The translations under genes and the position numbers were made by a program. 64,000 nucleotides of DNA, taken from contig CAIIXF020000011.1 of NCBI GenBank assembly GCA_903813345.2, positions 1,760,571 through 1,824,570 on the forward strand, read 5' to 3'. Position 1 is the stretch's first letter. The number at the start of each line of letters is the position of its first letter. A model generated the notes under the pieces. The model saw nothing but the letters and a program-made list of their open reading frames with translations, made no database searches and was not told the origin of the DNA. Of the stretch, positions 33,450 through 45,275 are shown in pieces. The DNA comes from Owenia fusiformis (taxonomy: Eukaryota; Annelida; Polychaeta; Sabellida; Oweniidae).

Positions 33450-34680
33450 ATATTGACTGGTAAAGAACTAATTTTGTATTGTATTGAAAATTGTATTACA
33501 CCCCTGATCAATAAGATTGGCAATCTGAAGTCCCATTTTGGATTAGTTATCAAACCCAGTTATCAAGGACAACTTAAATTAAAGCACGACTTCATTCACC
33601 AGAATTTTTAAAAAATACTGCTAACTTTGAGCAATACTAAGTTACCGATCTTTGAGGAAGTTCGACGAAGTTTGATTTGGTTTATTTCGGAATTTTGAAG
33701 ACAGCCGTAAACCTCCAAGAAAATATGTTGATCGACGAATCCCTGATATTTAATCTAATAATATTTTGGAGTATTTGACCATGATATCATATCGATGTTT
33801 GATTTTTTAAATCTTTTTTCGGAAAGGAGGAGGGAAAGTATCGCAACAGATATCGGACAGTCATATGTTGGATTTTGGCTATTTTCTGAGGATTTAAACA
33901 GGTGCATATGTTAGACCAATGTATTACCTCAAGGAAAAGCACTCATAGAAATAATAAAATAATTTCGACTTTGGGACAGGGAAGATGCAGACAACCCACC
34001 CACATATTTTTTTCTGAAATGTTTTCCTGATTTTTAACCCCTTCCACCCTTGCTTTTTTAATTTTTCTTGCATCAATATGTTGTGTTTTGACACACAGTT
34101 AACCCCTTTAAAAGAATAGGTTATTCCTTCGGGGGTTTTAAAGATATATATTATGGGTGACCAAAATTAGCTGAAAGCAATGGATCGCATGAGTTTTCCC
34201 TATTGGAAAATAACATGGAAAATATTTTTTTCAACTTTATCGAAAAGGAATCACACAACAGAACGTTTACAATATTACAATGTACAACAAACTGTATTCG
34301 AAAACACAAAAATAACTTACAAATAAACATGTTTGGCGTAGGGAATACATCAACCAGGGTATTAGCTATAGACGAACCCGTTTGCGAGGTGAAGACAATA
34401 TAATTTCTCTTCGTGATGAGGCTAAAGTATACTCTATAAGCTATATGTAATGAATATGATATAATAAATCATGTAAAAGGTTAACGTATACTCCAGAACG
34501 TATATACACTATAAGGAGAACTTATATATAAGGAGAACTATATATACTATAAGGATACCTTAATATAAGGAGTAAGTCGAACACAATAAACGTCACCTCT
34601 CAAACATGAAATTATGTTAAAATCTTAGGGGTAAGCCCCCACACTTCTCTAATACACTATGGTATACTAAACAACTAAAT
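33450..34680. other. Non-coding stretch with decayed repeats
   Basis: ATGGATCGCATGAGTTTTCCC at 34180-34200 is related to the repeat family at 6430 and 20900. 34495-34585 holds short ATATAAGGAGAACTATATAT-type repeats. No gene is seen; the 66-codon ORF at 34203 has no recognised domain. Confidence 0.5.
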
Positions 34681-34682
34681 AA

Positions 34683-35040
34683 TGAATTCATCCTTATAGG
34701 GTTTATTCCTAAACTGCCAGTACGTCTAAGATAGCATGTAACATCAAGCATAATTTAACGTTTTATTAAATAACTCTTCATGAATAAAATTGAATTATGA
34801 ATTCATCCTTACAGGGTTTATTCCTAAACTACCAGCACGTCCAAGGTGGCATGTAACATCTAGCATAATTTAATTCAATGTTTTATTAAATAACTCTTCA
34901 TGAATAAAATTAATAGATGAATTCATCCTTATAGGGTTTATTCCTAAACTGCCAGTACGTCTAAGATAGCATGTAACATCTAGCATAGTTTAATTCAATG
35001 TTTCACTGGTGCATTTTTCATGAACAAATTTACATGATGA
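34683..35040 (+). repeat. ~120-bp tandem repeat, three copies
   Basis: TGAATTCATCCTTATAGGG begins units at 34683, 34798 and 34918. Each contains TTTATTCCTAAACTGCCAG, AAGATAGCATGTAACATC and TAACTCTTCATGAATAAAATT. A fourth partial start (TGAATTCGCCATTA) at 35038 opens the next duplication. Confidence 0.88.
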
Positions 35041-35936
35041 ATTCGCCATTAAAGGATATGTCCAATTACCAGAATGCTATCGGTTAATCAATGATAACGG
35101 GATAAAATGTTTTCTAAAGTCAGACTATCCCGCCGATATGAAGTGAATGTAAATACATTCTTCAAAACACATTATTCCAGGTTTCTTGGTCTAGTTATGA
35201 AAATGACCACACCAACTGGCTGATATTAAGCTGTTTTATAAAAAAATGCATTACTTTTTATTCATCACTCGTATTACGAGCATTGAAATATATGTGACAG
35301 TACATTAAACTTAGAAACACACAATGAATACAGAATGTTTGATTTAATGACACAATTAATAATATTCCTATATTCATAAATGAATGGTTCTCATTAGGTG
35401 CAACTCATGTCAACAAGGTCTATTCGTTCTCTGTGACATTTATCATGAATTTCTTGATATAGTGACGCTGCATAATTTGATCTACATGATGAATTCGCCA
35501 TTAAAGGATATGTCCAATTACCAGAATGCTATCGGTTAATCAATGATAACGGGATAAAATGTTTTCTAAAGTCAGACTATCCCGCCGATATGAAGTGAAT
35601 GTAAATACATTCTTCAAAACACATTATTCCAGGTTTCTTGGTCTAGTTATGAAAATGACCACACCAACTGGCTGATATTAAGCTGTTTTATAAAAAAATG
35701 CATTACTTTTTATTCATCACTCGTATTACGAGCATTGAAATATATGTGACAGTACATTAAACTTAGAAACACACAATGAATACAGAATGTTTGATTTAAT
35801 GACACAATTAATAATATTCCTATATTCATAAATGAATGGTTCTCATTAGGTGCAACTCATGTCAACAAGGTCTATTCGTTCTCTGTGACATTTATCATGA
35901 ATTTCTTGATATAGTGACGCTGCATAATTTGATCTA
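35031..35936 (+). repeat. 452-bp direct tandem duplication, two apparently identical copies
   Basis: Copy 1 is 35031-35484 and copy 2 is 35483-35936, from TACATGATGAATTCGCC to CATAATTTGATCTA. I saw no mismatch between them by eye. No ORF. The duplication is either very recent or an assembly artefact. Confidence 0.9.
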
Positions 35937-36473
35937 ACTATTCATAATTCCTATAGTCAGGCATTTTGTTCAATATAAAGATTTTGTCAATATCTTGCGG
36001 CACATCTCAGATTAAGACTGAACATCGAATGATTTTGACATTTTCACGCCTCATATATTCCAACATGTATGCAGATGGCTCCCATGAACTACAACCCATG
36101 TCTTTATGTTCTAGTTCTGTAATATATCCAGGAATTCTTAGTATCCATAATTTGAGCTGACTAGTTCTCAGGCAATTTTTTGAATAGTGCGTGGGGCTTT
36201 GTATTGTCATTTCTTTAAGTTTTAAGAGAAACAAGTATAAATAATGTAAAACATCTTTCAACGGATTTTGTTATTCTAGTTAAGATGGCATCAAAACATA
36301 CTCTGTCATAAATGCAAGGAAATTCATTAAGAAAAAACTCCACTTTTATGACACACCAATCTCTCGTGAATAACTGTTCTCTTTGCAAAAATGCCGTCTT
36401 GCTAAAAGGGTTCATGTCATGCGTCATTTCATTTTACACGTGTGAACTTTTCGTATAGAATATGGCTGTATCG

Positions 36474-39400
36474 TTATGCTGAAAATAAAAATTAAGAATA
36501 TTATCTAAATACAAAAAAATAAAAGGAACGTGGTAAAATTGGTCAAGAATATATACTGACAATTAGAACCTACAAAAATAGACATGTATTGTAAACAAAC
36601 GATGTCTCTTTACTGTAAAACTTATTATTGTATATATCAAACTTGGTATTTTGCTTTTTTTACTTTTTATTACTTGTTATGTTCATCTATAATGTAGCCA
36701 TCCACTGGCTATTACTGACTAATTATTTTTAAAAGGCCTTATCTAAGCTTTTATCTCCTGTTTAAGAAGCATTATTCTTAGTAAAGAAAATGAATTCAAG
36801 CAATACTATCTTACATGGATCGATGTACTTGTTGAGATTCGATCAACAAGTTTTTCTGAGAAAATGAGGATTTCAGCAATAATGTGCATCGGTTTAACAT
36901 GGGAACATGCACCATTAACCGTTGACTTAGCATCGATATGCCATTATGCATGTCACAATGTTAAACCAATGCACCCTTGCTTGAATCCTCATTTTCTCAG
37001 AAGAAGTAAAATTGATCGAGTCTCCACGAGTAGATTCACGTGGGATAGAATTGCTGGAATCCATTTCCAATAATGTGAGTAAATGCGTGAAGTAAACAGC
37101 TACATGTTTGTTGATTCATTTGTACATTCTCAGTTTTCTGGAATCCTAGTTTGACCTTGTTTGGTCTATCTTACTAATCATGATGTCACTTAGTATTTTG
37201 TTTAAATCGGCGAAAGAGGATATAAAGAGGATATGTTGATTTATAAACACTGTAGCATCAGTTTTAGATGATATAAATCATTTGCTGATAGAATGTGATA
37301 AATATTAACGTGGTATTATACGGCATGACCAATGGCACTCTCACCTGTCGGGTAAGGACACCCAAGGACGTCAAACCGCATGGTTATCCAATAGTTCCAG
37401 CTTTGAGGATCGATGCGGACGAAACTGGCTATCACAGGTGGTTCTAACAAGTTCTTAACAATGGTGTCCATGTCTGTATTCCCCGGTAAGATCTTAATTT
37501 AGAAACAAAAAATGTATTAATGGTCATACCGTATGTTTAACCAGTTCATGCACCTCAGTACTCAGCGTAAATTACTTAAGCTACTTAGAAAGTATCGTCT
37601 GTGGGAACAAGATTGTACTTTCAAGATTGTAGTTTTAGTAGATAATGGTTTTCAAAACTTGTTTTATCTTATGCGCTTGGAACACTTTATATGTTGTAAG
37701 AGCACCCTTTGAACAATTTCTAGAGTATAGACATGTGATATAATTGTGAAACATATGAAGAGTGGTTTAAAATCCCTCGTTGCAATACTAAAATAGGTTG
37801 AGATACCAAGTTATATTACCTGATCATACTCAACTAAAGTATCGTTAGATTCACCATACAGAAGCTTATATGAAGTAACCCACTGCCTAAACGACGAGCC
37901 TCCTTTAGTTTCCACGGCTGTTACAAGCATAGCTTCGCCAAGATCTGCTTGAATCCATTTTGGTGTGTTGCCACGTGGAGACCATCCCCTTGAAGTAACA
38001 ACACATATATTCACAGCGGACAATTTTAAACTAAGCGCCAGCCGCTAGGTGCGCTATTTCAATATTCATTGGACGAAAAGAGCATATAAGGTCATTTCCG
38101 GTAATTCACAACGTACCGATTGAGCCAATATTTGTTTTCAAATAAGTGTTTTTTTTAAATCTCATTCATTTAACGTGCGAGTATTTTGTTTTTGAAATAA
38201 CTTTTGATAACTAAATTATATTATGTGCCCGTGACATATGTAAGTACTCTTCAAACGGGAGATATGAAAAATTTGCTAGGAAATATGTATGCTTTAATTT
38301 TTCTATAGATGTCCTACAATAATGAATGAATGGCTATAGACACCCCTGGGGTCACTTAACATATTTTGAAAAATGCAATGTCGTTACTTTCCTTGATACG
38401 TAGGATCAAATTGTAGATAAATATGTATATTTTCGAGAAATAGCAAGAAAAAACATTCAAGATTACTGATATACGAGGGTTGTCCCATTGAGATATAATG
38501 ATAAAAATTACACATTTTTAACTCGGATATATTTCTACCATCTCTGTAAGTTTCATAGCATAATAAGATCATTTGGCAATGTTAGAGATGATTTAAAATG
38601 GAATGTCGGGGGTACCCGGGGCAGAAAACAGGATAATATAAACAACATATGACGTAAAAATTAAGGATTAGGGAGCACATCCCAAGTTGTATTTTATTTT
38701 TTTCTACTCCTCTGTCAGAATATGTGGGACGAATCTAGGGGCGACCTTTGACATCCCAAGGTTTTTCTTCATCACTCTGAGAGCAATATCAAAGTCTAGG
38801 GCGATCCTCCAACAAGTAGTTCTCCTGTCAGCCCTTATACTCTCTGCAATATGTGGTATTAGATCGTCAATGGATTTTGGCCTTCCACTTCTAGGAGCAT
38901 CCTCCAGGCTGTTATCTCCAGTTTTTAACATCTTCTACCACCTCCATATTGTAGGTGCACTCGGATTATACTGTTTATATACTTTTTCCATGGCTGTTCT
39001 TCTTTGTGTAGGTATATGCCCTAACTAGACATGGTATTGCACAACTGTACGCAAAGATGTAACATCTGGTGACAAAATTCCTGCCATTTTGATTTTCAAA
39101 ATGCTGTGTCTCTGTACCAAAATTGAACAATTGTGCTAGTTTATTATGACAGCACAGAGGAATTTCACAACATTTACCAGGAAAATAGTGTTTTTGACAA
39201 TCTTGACAGGTGCTTCACAATCTAAGATGCATACCATCCTTAAAAATCCTTAAAACTCCCATGGTTCCATTTTACATTTTTCTATATTTCATTACTGCCT
39301 CACCCACCGACTCCCCAGGTTACCATAACAACCATAATAGTAACTCAAGTTCTTAATTTTGTTATGAAACTATCACATGTTGAAGACAATTAATTGATCT

Positions 39401-42400
39401 TGATACATACCAATTTTCAGCCAAATTCATTGAAATCTTTTTGAATTAGAATAAAAATTTCAAGACTTATGGGACAACCCTCGTAAGTATATTTTGGTTG
39501 ATTTGGGAGGTATTATCACTTCCTGTAAAAATGCGAATTTTTTATCAGTCTCAGAAAATATCTCCAGAATGTATAAACCCAACTTGGCAGATGTCCCATT
39601 GTTTGATTGTGTCGCTCTATACACTCATTGGATTAATATTTTGCACACATAAATAGTCATATTTCAATAGTCATTGAGAAGGGATTAGCTATGTTTGCAA
39701 ATGTGTTGACCTACTTATTTTTAGAGAGAGGAAGGTCATGTTAAACTCTTGCTTCGTTCATATAACGCCTGGTTCTTACCTAGAGAGTTATATGTAGTAA
39801 GGGTATAGATTACTTCTAAGGTACATCTTGATATATATAAAAATCTAGGTAAGGACCAGGCGTCATGCAAAAATAGAACTTTTCTGCAATTTTCAGCATG
39901 AAATAAAATGATGTCAGCCATTTTGAAAATCCTTAGAATGATTGTGACAATTGTGTTTTATATATTCAGGTATATTTTCTTATTTCATATTATCATTTTA
40001 TGAACTAATAGTTATGGTTGCACTGAAGCATGACCTCTAGAGAAGCATATATTTTTACCATGGCTCTAAACAACATAATAGTTGTAATTCCTTTCTATAC
40101 ATTCATATAAATGTACATGTAAAATTGAGATGATTGTTGTACAATCATTTAATCTTCATATGACAGGCGTCATTTTTGTCAATGGATACTTCTTTATATT
40201 ATCACAGTTCACTGGCTGATCATACCAATGTTCATATTCAGAACTCCAGCTCAACTTTATTGTGCAGAAGAAATATACTGTAAGTCACAATCAATAGGGT
40301 TGCAGGCGCAAAGGGTATAAAAGCAAAAAGAACTGGACAAAGTTTGACATTTTAAAATCAAAAGATTATATGTCTTAAATGTTGTCATCTGAAGACGATG
40401 ATGATAGCTCGTAGAGTCTCTTATTATAATGAACAAACAAATGCATTTGCTCATATACAGAAGAACAACAGTTATGTAAAGTCCGGAGTAACCATTTAGA
40501 AATTGTCATAATTTATGTGAAATAATGAATTCAGTATTTCACTTCAACTTTAATGCAAATGGAATCTGAGCAATTGCTCTCAAGAAAGTAGATCAATAAT
40601 ATAATTGACTGAATGCATTTTTGACTTGTTAATTACTTCCTGTGTTTTTTAATGTTGCCCCCTGTTCTTTCTCATTGTGATGAAATTTAAAAAACTCAGT
40701 ATTCTTTTCTGTCACAATTTTCAGTATTTTTGCATTTTTGAATTGTTATATTTTATGTGTTTTCGAATGTTGCCCATTGTGCTTTGTCACTATTACATAA
40801 GATAATGCCAAGAGGATCAATTAAAAAAGTCTTAAATTACTGTAAATAATGATTATTTCGACAATAAACAGAAACAGTGACAATAATGATGTGAAAAGAG
40901 TGATTTTCCCTTGAAAAGGTCATTTTATACATGTTAATAGAATGACCTATATTTTGAAATATGAAGGTCAGAATGACCTAATTTTTGAATGTGGTGTGAA
41001 ACAAAGTCTCTTCTTTGATATTCTGTACAATTTCTTCTAAATATTGCGGGGGCTAATATAGAATCTTGAAGACACTCGTCCTTAATGATTTATTTATATA
41101 TTATAGAATACGTTTGATTTACATTTTGTTTATCGTAGAATAGTTTGATTACAATAAAGTTAGTGAAAATCAAAGTTATATTTTGCGTCTACGTTTACTA
41201 TACAAACCACATTTCTAATCTGGAATGTTTTGGTTCCCAGCCATTTTGCCCTGAACCTGCAGTTATGTTTTCATCATTAACATAATAGATGTCTCCGGAT
41301 ATCAGCCTGTCTTTACAGTTGGCTGCAGTTCGGTAGTTGTCTACAATGTAAAAGCTACAAATAAATTAGTGTCTTTTATAAATGGGCATAACACACTACC
41401 TAGAATATTCTCAAACAACAACAGCAGATATCAAAAACGGTGCCTTTTTCAAATCGAAACCCTTTGATGACGAAGCTTTATTTATGAATAGTGTCAACAT
41501 TACCCTACTATCACACCAAACTAGCTATAGTTTTCCCTACGTTCTCGAAAACGGGCTTCAACTGTGTACGAACGGACTGGACGTACTTAAAACCATTTGG
41601 GGTCTATTTACAAACTTTATCGAACGTACTCGAACGCGTAGGTCCTCTGGAGAACATGCTCAAAATGTTCTCGTGGTCGATATGTTCTACAATTAGAACG
41701 AGTGACAACGTACTAACGACGAGTTGGACGTACTACGAACGGAACCGTCGTACTTCAATTCTACTCGGGACGTTTTAACAACGAGTTGAACTGTCTGAGC
41801 ACGTATTGAGAACGAGGTAGAATTAATTGCAAACGGGTTCAAACTGATTAAGAACGTATTTAAGACTGCTTATGATCGACTTAGCAAAAATATAGCTATC
41901 ACACCAAACAAGTTGCCACTGCGTTCTTCAAAACTGGTTTTAAACTGTGTGCGAACGGAATGAACGTAGCTGCAACTTTCTATTAATGTCTATTTACGAA
42001 CTTCATGAAGGGAAGGTGATTTTAGAATTTTGAATCGATTCAAAATTCGATGGCGACCATACCGTTCTGTAATCAGGTCATGATGACCTTCTATACTAAG
42101 GGACGCGTAATACGACGTTGCACACCGACGTGATATCGACCTGAACGAACTGCGAATGAGATTGACGTGTTGAAGACTGTTTATGAACGAAGTAGCTAAT
42201 TATTTTAGCCATATTTCCCAACCACAGCCAGATTGAAAACGTTTTACGACGTTTTCGTAGGACTGGCAAGAACGGGTAAGAACTAGTTTGGTGTGATAGG
42301 AGGGCTAGACATTTCTAATATACCTATATCAGCTTTCTGAGGTAGGCGATGAGGCTGGGGGCTAGATTTGGTGATGGCGTACTAAGAATAAACATGTGAT

Positions 42401-44034
42401 ATAATTGCGACAGTTCACCCTTTTTACAAAATGGCACCAGACGCACTTGTTTCTACATTCTTTGAGATCATGTCTAGGATTTAGGTGTGTAAACGATTAC
42501 GATTATTTTCAAAACTCATCACACGACTTCGTTATTTAAAAAAATCTCATTTAGACGCATGGAACAGTAAGAAGAAAAAAAATCATTCAAAACACTGAAA
42601 CCTAACACCCCAGTCACATTTGTCGCACGGCGGCCGTAAGTCGACTGCAGATCAATTAAATCGGTGTATATCTGCGGCGAGCGTAGGAAAACTACGGGCG
42701 CCTTGCGGTCTCCGTACGGCGTATGCAATTTTTTACAGGCCGCAGGGAAGGCGTAGAAATTATAACTCGGAGTTATAATATTTTTCATTCCTGCGGTGCC
42801 CGTAGAAATCGACTGGCTCAACAAGATTGAATCATTATTTGTCAATGTTTCATGATCACTTTTCATTTGATATTACATCCTAGCACTATGAATAACATCT
42901 ATAAATTGCCCTGATGTAAATAAAATGAAAAAAAGTATTATTTATCAACAGAAATTTAAAATTCGCCGTGCGGCTGCCGTGGAAAATGTGACTGCAAAAG
43001 TATGAGAGCGCAGAAATTCTACGGCGAGCGTAGAAAGCTACTAGCCGCAGAAATAATAGATCACACGGCGGCCGTGGAAAATGTGACTGGGGTGTTACAC
43101 CCCAGTCACATTTGTCGTACGGAGGCCGTGCGTCGACCGCAGATCAATTAAATCAGTGTATTTCTGCGGCGAGCGTAGGAAAAGTACGCTCGGCTTGCCG
43201 CTTCCGAACGGCGTATCCAGTTTTTACAGGCTGCAGGGTCGCCGTAGAAATTATAACTCGGAGTTATAATATTTGTTCATTTCTGGGGTCCCCGTAGAAA
43301 TCAACTGGCTCAACAAGATTGAATCATTATCTGTCAATGTTTCACGATCACTTTTCATTTGATATTACATCCTAGCACCATGAATAACATTTATAAATTG
43401 TCCTGATGTAAATAAAATGAAAAAAGTATTATTTATCAACAGGAATTGGAAAATGTGACTGCAAAAGTATGAGAGCGCAGAAATTCTACGGCGAGCGTAG
43501 AAAAGCTACTGGCCACAGAAATGATAGACCGCACGGCGGCCGTGTAAAGTTGGTTTTAATATTATAACTTATCTATAAGTCTCACTGTTACTAAAAAAAT
43601 GTCGGCAAATTACATTTTATTAAATATGTATTCAAGTAGGCCAGTCGGCATTCGGTTTATTAGAGGCTGAACAACTATTTAAACAGCAAGTTAGAAAGAA
43701 AAGCTATAAAAACGTTACCTCTTTCAGTCGTAGGATAAAAATGATCAGTAAGTGTGTTTGCAAGAGGGAGCCCGGATCTCGCTCCATTCAACTCGCATAT
43801 CTTAACATCGTCGACGTTGGATCTTCTTAAATTGTATGAATTACAAATCTCGTCGTTTATTGCGCATTGAATGGCACATCCAATCGCCGTGCTGGGGTTT
43901 ATTCTCTTTGTAATATTACCCGTCTTTTCCGAGTTTGAGACTTTGATGTATGTTCTTTGTTTGATTTTAACTGCATTGCCGAAAGAAATGTAAAACGAGA
44001 TTACCAGCAGATGAAAGAGGAGCGCTTTGCTCAT
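36474..44034 (-). CDS. Secreted PAN/apple-like plus F5/8 type C (discoidin) domain protein (five exons)
   Basis: Exons in transcript order are 44034-43719, 41340-41211, 37988-37820, 37492-37345 and 36478 onward (stop at 36476-36474), giving 255 aa. All donors begin GT, all acceptors end AG, and the phases 1, 2, 0, 1 fit. Exon 1 has the signal peptide MSKALLFHLLVISFYIS, then C-x3-C-x6-C, NSYNLRR and ICELNG, the same module as the PAN-FReD genes. Exons 2-4 form an F5/8 type C domain: NCKDRLISGDIYYVNDENITA, HSRLEM, GWSPRGNTPKWIQADLGEA, WVTSYKLLYGES, LPGNTDMDTIVKNLLEPPV, FVRIDPQSWNYWITMRFDV and LGC, with its terminal Cys pair. The stop follows directly after the last intron. F5/8C domains bind glycans or phospholipids; the ligand here is unknown. 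Exon borders are my prediction, without transcript evidence. Confidence 0.85.
36824..37030. repeat. ~200-bp fold-back (MITE-like)
   Basis: GTTGAGATTCGATCAACAAG, TCTGAGAAAATGAGGATT and CGGTTTAACATGGGAACATG on the left pair with CATGTCACAATGTTAAACC, AATCCTCATTTTCTCAG and TTGATCGAGTCTCCAC on the right. It lies within the last intron of the discoidin gene. Confidence 0.8.
38474..39483 (-). mobile_element. Mariner-type DNA transposon relic with TA target site
   Basis: Ends CGAGGGTTGTCCCAT and ATGGGACAACCCTCG are 15-bp inverted repeats, each flanked by TA. At 1010 bp it is shorter than a typical 1.3-kb mariner, and the catalytic part of the transposase is missing. It inserted in the second intron of the discoidin gene. 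Confidence 0.88.
38704..39020 (-). pseudogene. Mariner transposase N-terminal remnant
   Basis: The reverse strand reads QYNPSAPTIWRW, a stop, then LKTGDNSLEDAPRSGRPKS, DRRTTCWRIALDFDI and VPHILTEE. This follows the mariner helix-turn-helix DNA-binding order (paired-like domain, GRP hinge, ELxVSxxTV-like second helix, then the VPHxLTEx linker). It has an internal stop and ends before the DDE/D catalytic domain. Confidence 0.82.
39484..41200. other. Non-coding intron sequence of the discoidin gene
   Basis: AT-rich intron sequence with no recognised repeat or exon. Confidence 0.45.
41503..42304 (-). mobile_element. Non-autonomous TIR DNA transposon, copy 2 (inverted relative to copy 1)
   Basis: Ends CCCTACTATCACACCAAACTAG and CTAGTTTGGTGTGATAGGAGGG. 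The interior matches the reverse complement of 15444-16253 throughout (for example GTTTTCGTAGGACTGGCAAG and CATGATGACCTTCTA). ORFs at 41382 and 41491 run over it and are not genes. It lies in the first intron of the discoidin gene. Confidence 0.87.
42606..43094 (+). mobile_element. MITE copy 1, TIR CACCCCAGTCACA, 3-bp TAA/TTA flank
   Basis: CACCCCAGTCACATTTGTCG at the left and CCGTGGAAAATGTGACTGGGGTG at the right form the inverted termini. It is flanked by TAA on the left and TTA on the right. The interior is unusually GC-rich for this window, with GCGGCCGT, CTGCGGCGAGCGTAG and GGCCGCAGGG words. The 3-bp TWA flank suggests a PIF/Harbinger-like family (inference). It lies in the first intron of the discoidin gene. 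Confidence 0.88.
43098..43544 (+). mobile_element. MITE copy 2, abutting copy 1 and missing its right terminus
   Basis: It starts immediately after the TTA that ends copy 1, in the same orientation, with the same CACCCCAGTCACATTTGTCG terminus. It is close to copy 1 in sequence but stops at CGGCGGCCGTG, without the final AAATGTGACTGGGGTG. It ends about 175 bp from the first-exon donor of the discoidin gene. Confidence 0.85.
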
Positions 44035-44039
44035 TGTAG

Positions 44040-45270
44040 ATTCTCGCTCTTGTCCTATTGCTTTCGATTCTCCCTCTAACTCCTGGTCGTATGTCGTATT
44101 CTACGTCAATCAATGAACAACGTTGATAAACGAATATAAGGGAGCTGTCATGCTTAGCCACCTTTTAATTATTCATTATATTAATACAGGGTGGTCCAAA
44201 ATATTGGAACATAATTGTATGTAGAAACGTTTTCTTTACTAAAATACACCAATACATTTTACTGAGCTAGGTTTCGGTATACGTTTGCAGGCGAACTTAT
44301 ACTGCAACTTCAACTTTTAAATGACGAAACCCCAACTGGGTATGAACATTTCTCGAGAAAATGAGAAAGTACTTTCCCTCTTTTCCTAACCGAGGGAATT
44401 TTTAGTATCTAAGAGGAGTATGTTTACTAGAACATAGATGATATTATACTTGCTTTCCAAAGGCGTTTCCAAAGTTGACAAGGTACAGTAAAAAGTGAAG
44501 TACCATATTATAGGTCATTCAAAACCCTCGATGGCGGTATATCAAAATCCAAAAAAGCAGGTCAAATGGGGTCAAAAGCAGGTCAAAGTAATATAGGGGT
44601 GAGCTTTTTTCGCGTGTTTACTTTTGCAATTAAAAAACAACATATAACTGTTTTTAGCCAGAAAATGGTACTAAATAAAGATAGATGTACAAGTATATAG
44701 TATATACATTTTAGGACAAAATACCTTCAGGGAGTTTAAGAATCAAGAATATGAAGAAAATGATGAAAACACACAAAATAATACATTTCTAAGGTAACAA
44801 ATAGTGTTCTATGACTGTTTCTATAGCAACGGATTAATATTTTTTCTTGATTTTCGCCATACAGATTTAGCATCATACTAACAATACTTCCTGAAAATTT
44901 CAAGTCTATATCTTTATTAGTGTCTGAGATATGAAGGGGCCTTATAGTACCCCTGTAGATTTTATTAGGGGGTATAAGAATTGCTCTGTAAATAGTTGCC
45001 AAAGGGTACCGCTCCGGCATTCCGTGGTTTTGAGGTCCCAACTCTATATTCATGCTGAAAAGTTTAAAAAAACATTGTAATTCGAAGAAAACGATTAGCT
45101 TTGAACTTACTGCCAGAATATAATAACAGACAAATGTATTGTTTACAAATAGAAATAACGTTATTTGACGCTTTATCAGCGGGAACTAAAACATTTTTTA
45201 TGAAACTTATATAAACATTTAACAACCTGGGGGTCAACTAATATCCTGTCATTACATTCAAACGTTTGAC
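44040..45270. other. Upstream region of the discoidin gene and repeat fragments
   Basis: The minus-strand promoter of the discoidin gene should lie just above 44034; ATTGATTGACG and an AT-rich patch near 44140 are the only candidates, none convincing. TACAGGGTGGTCCAAAA at 44187 looks like a transposon terminus. 44470-44700 is the second copy of the repeat at 5740-5960. The 105-codon ORF at 44736-45053 has no recognised domain. Confidence 0.45.
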
Positions 45271-45275
45271 CTTTA

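Noticed and set aside
41382-41778. ORFs of 95-104 codons, plus strand
   Set aside because: They lie across the left end of the inverted TIR element; the ORF at 16040-16270 in the other copy is the same translated repeat.
42519-42866. 115-codon minus-strand ORF
   Set aside because: It crosses the MITE boundary, and parallel MITE copies do not keep the frame.
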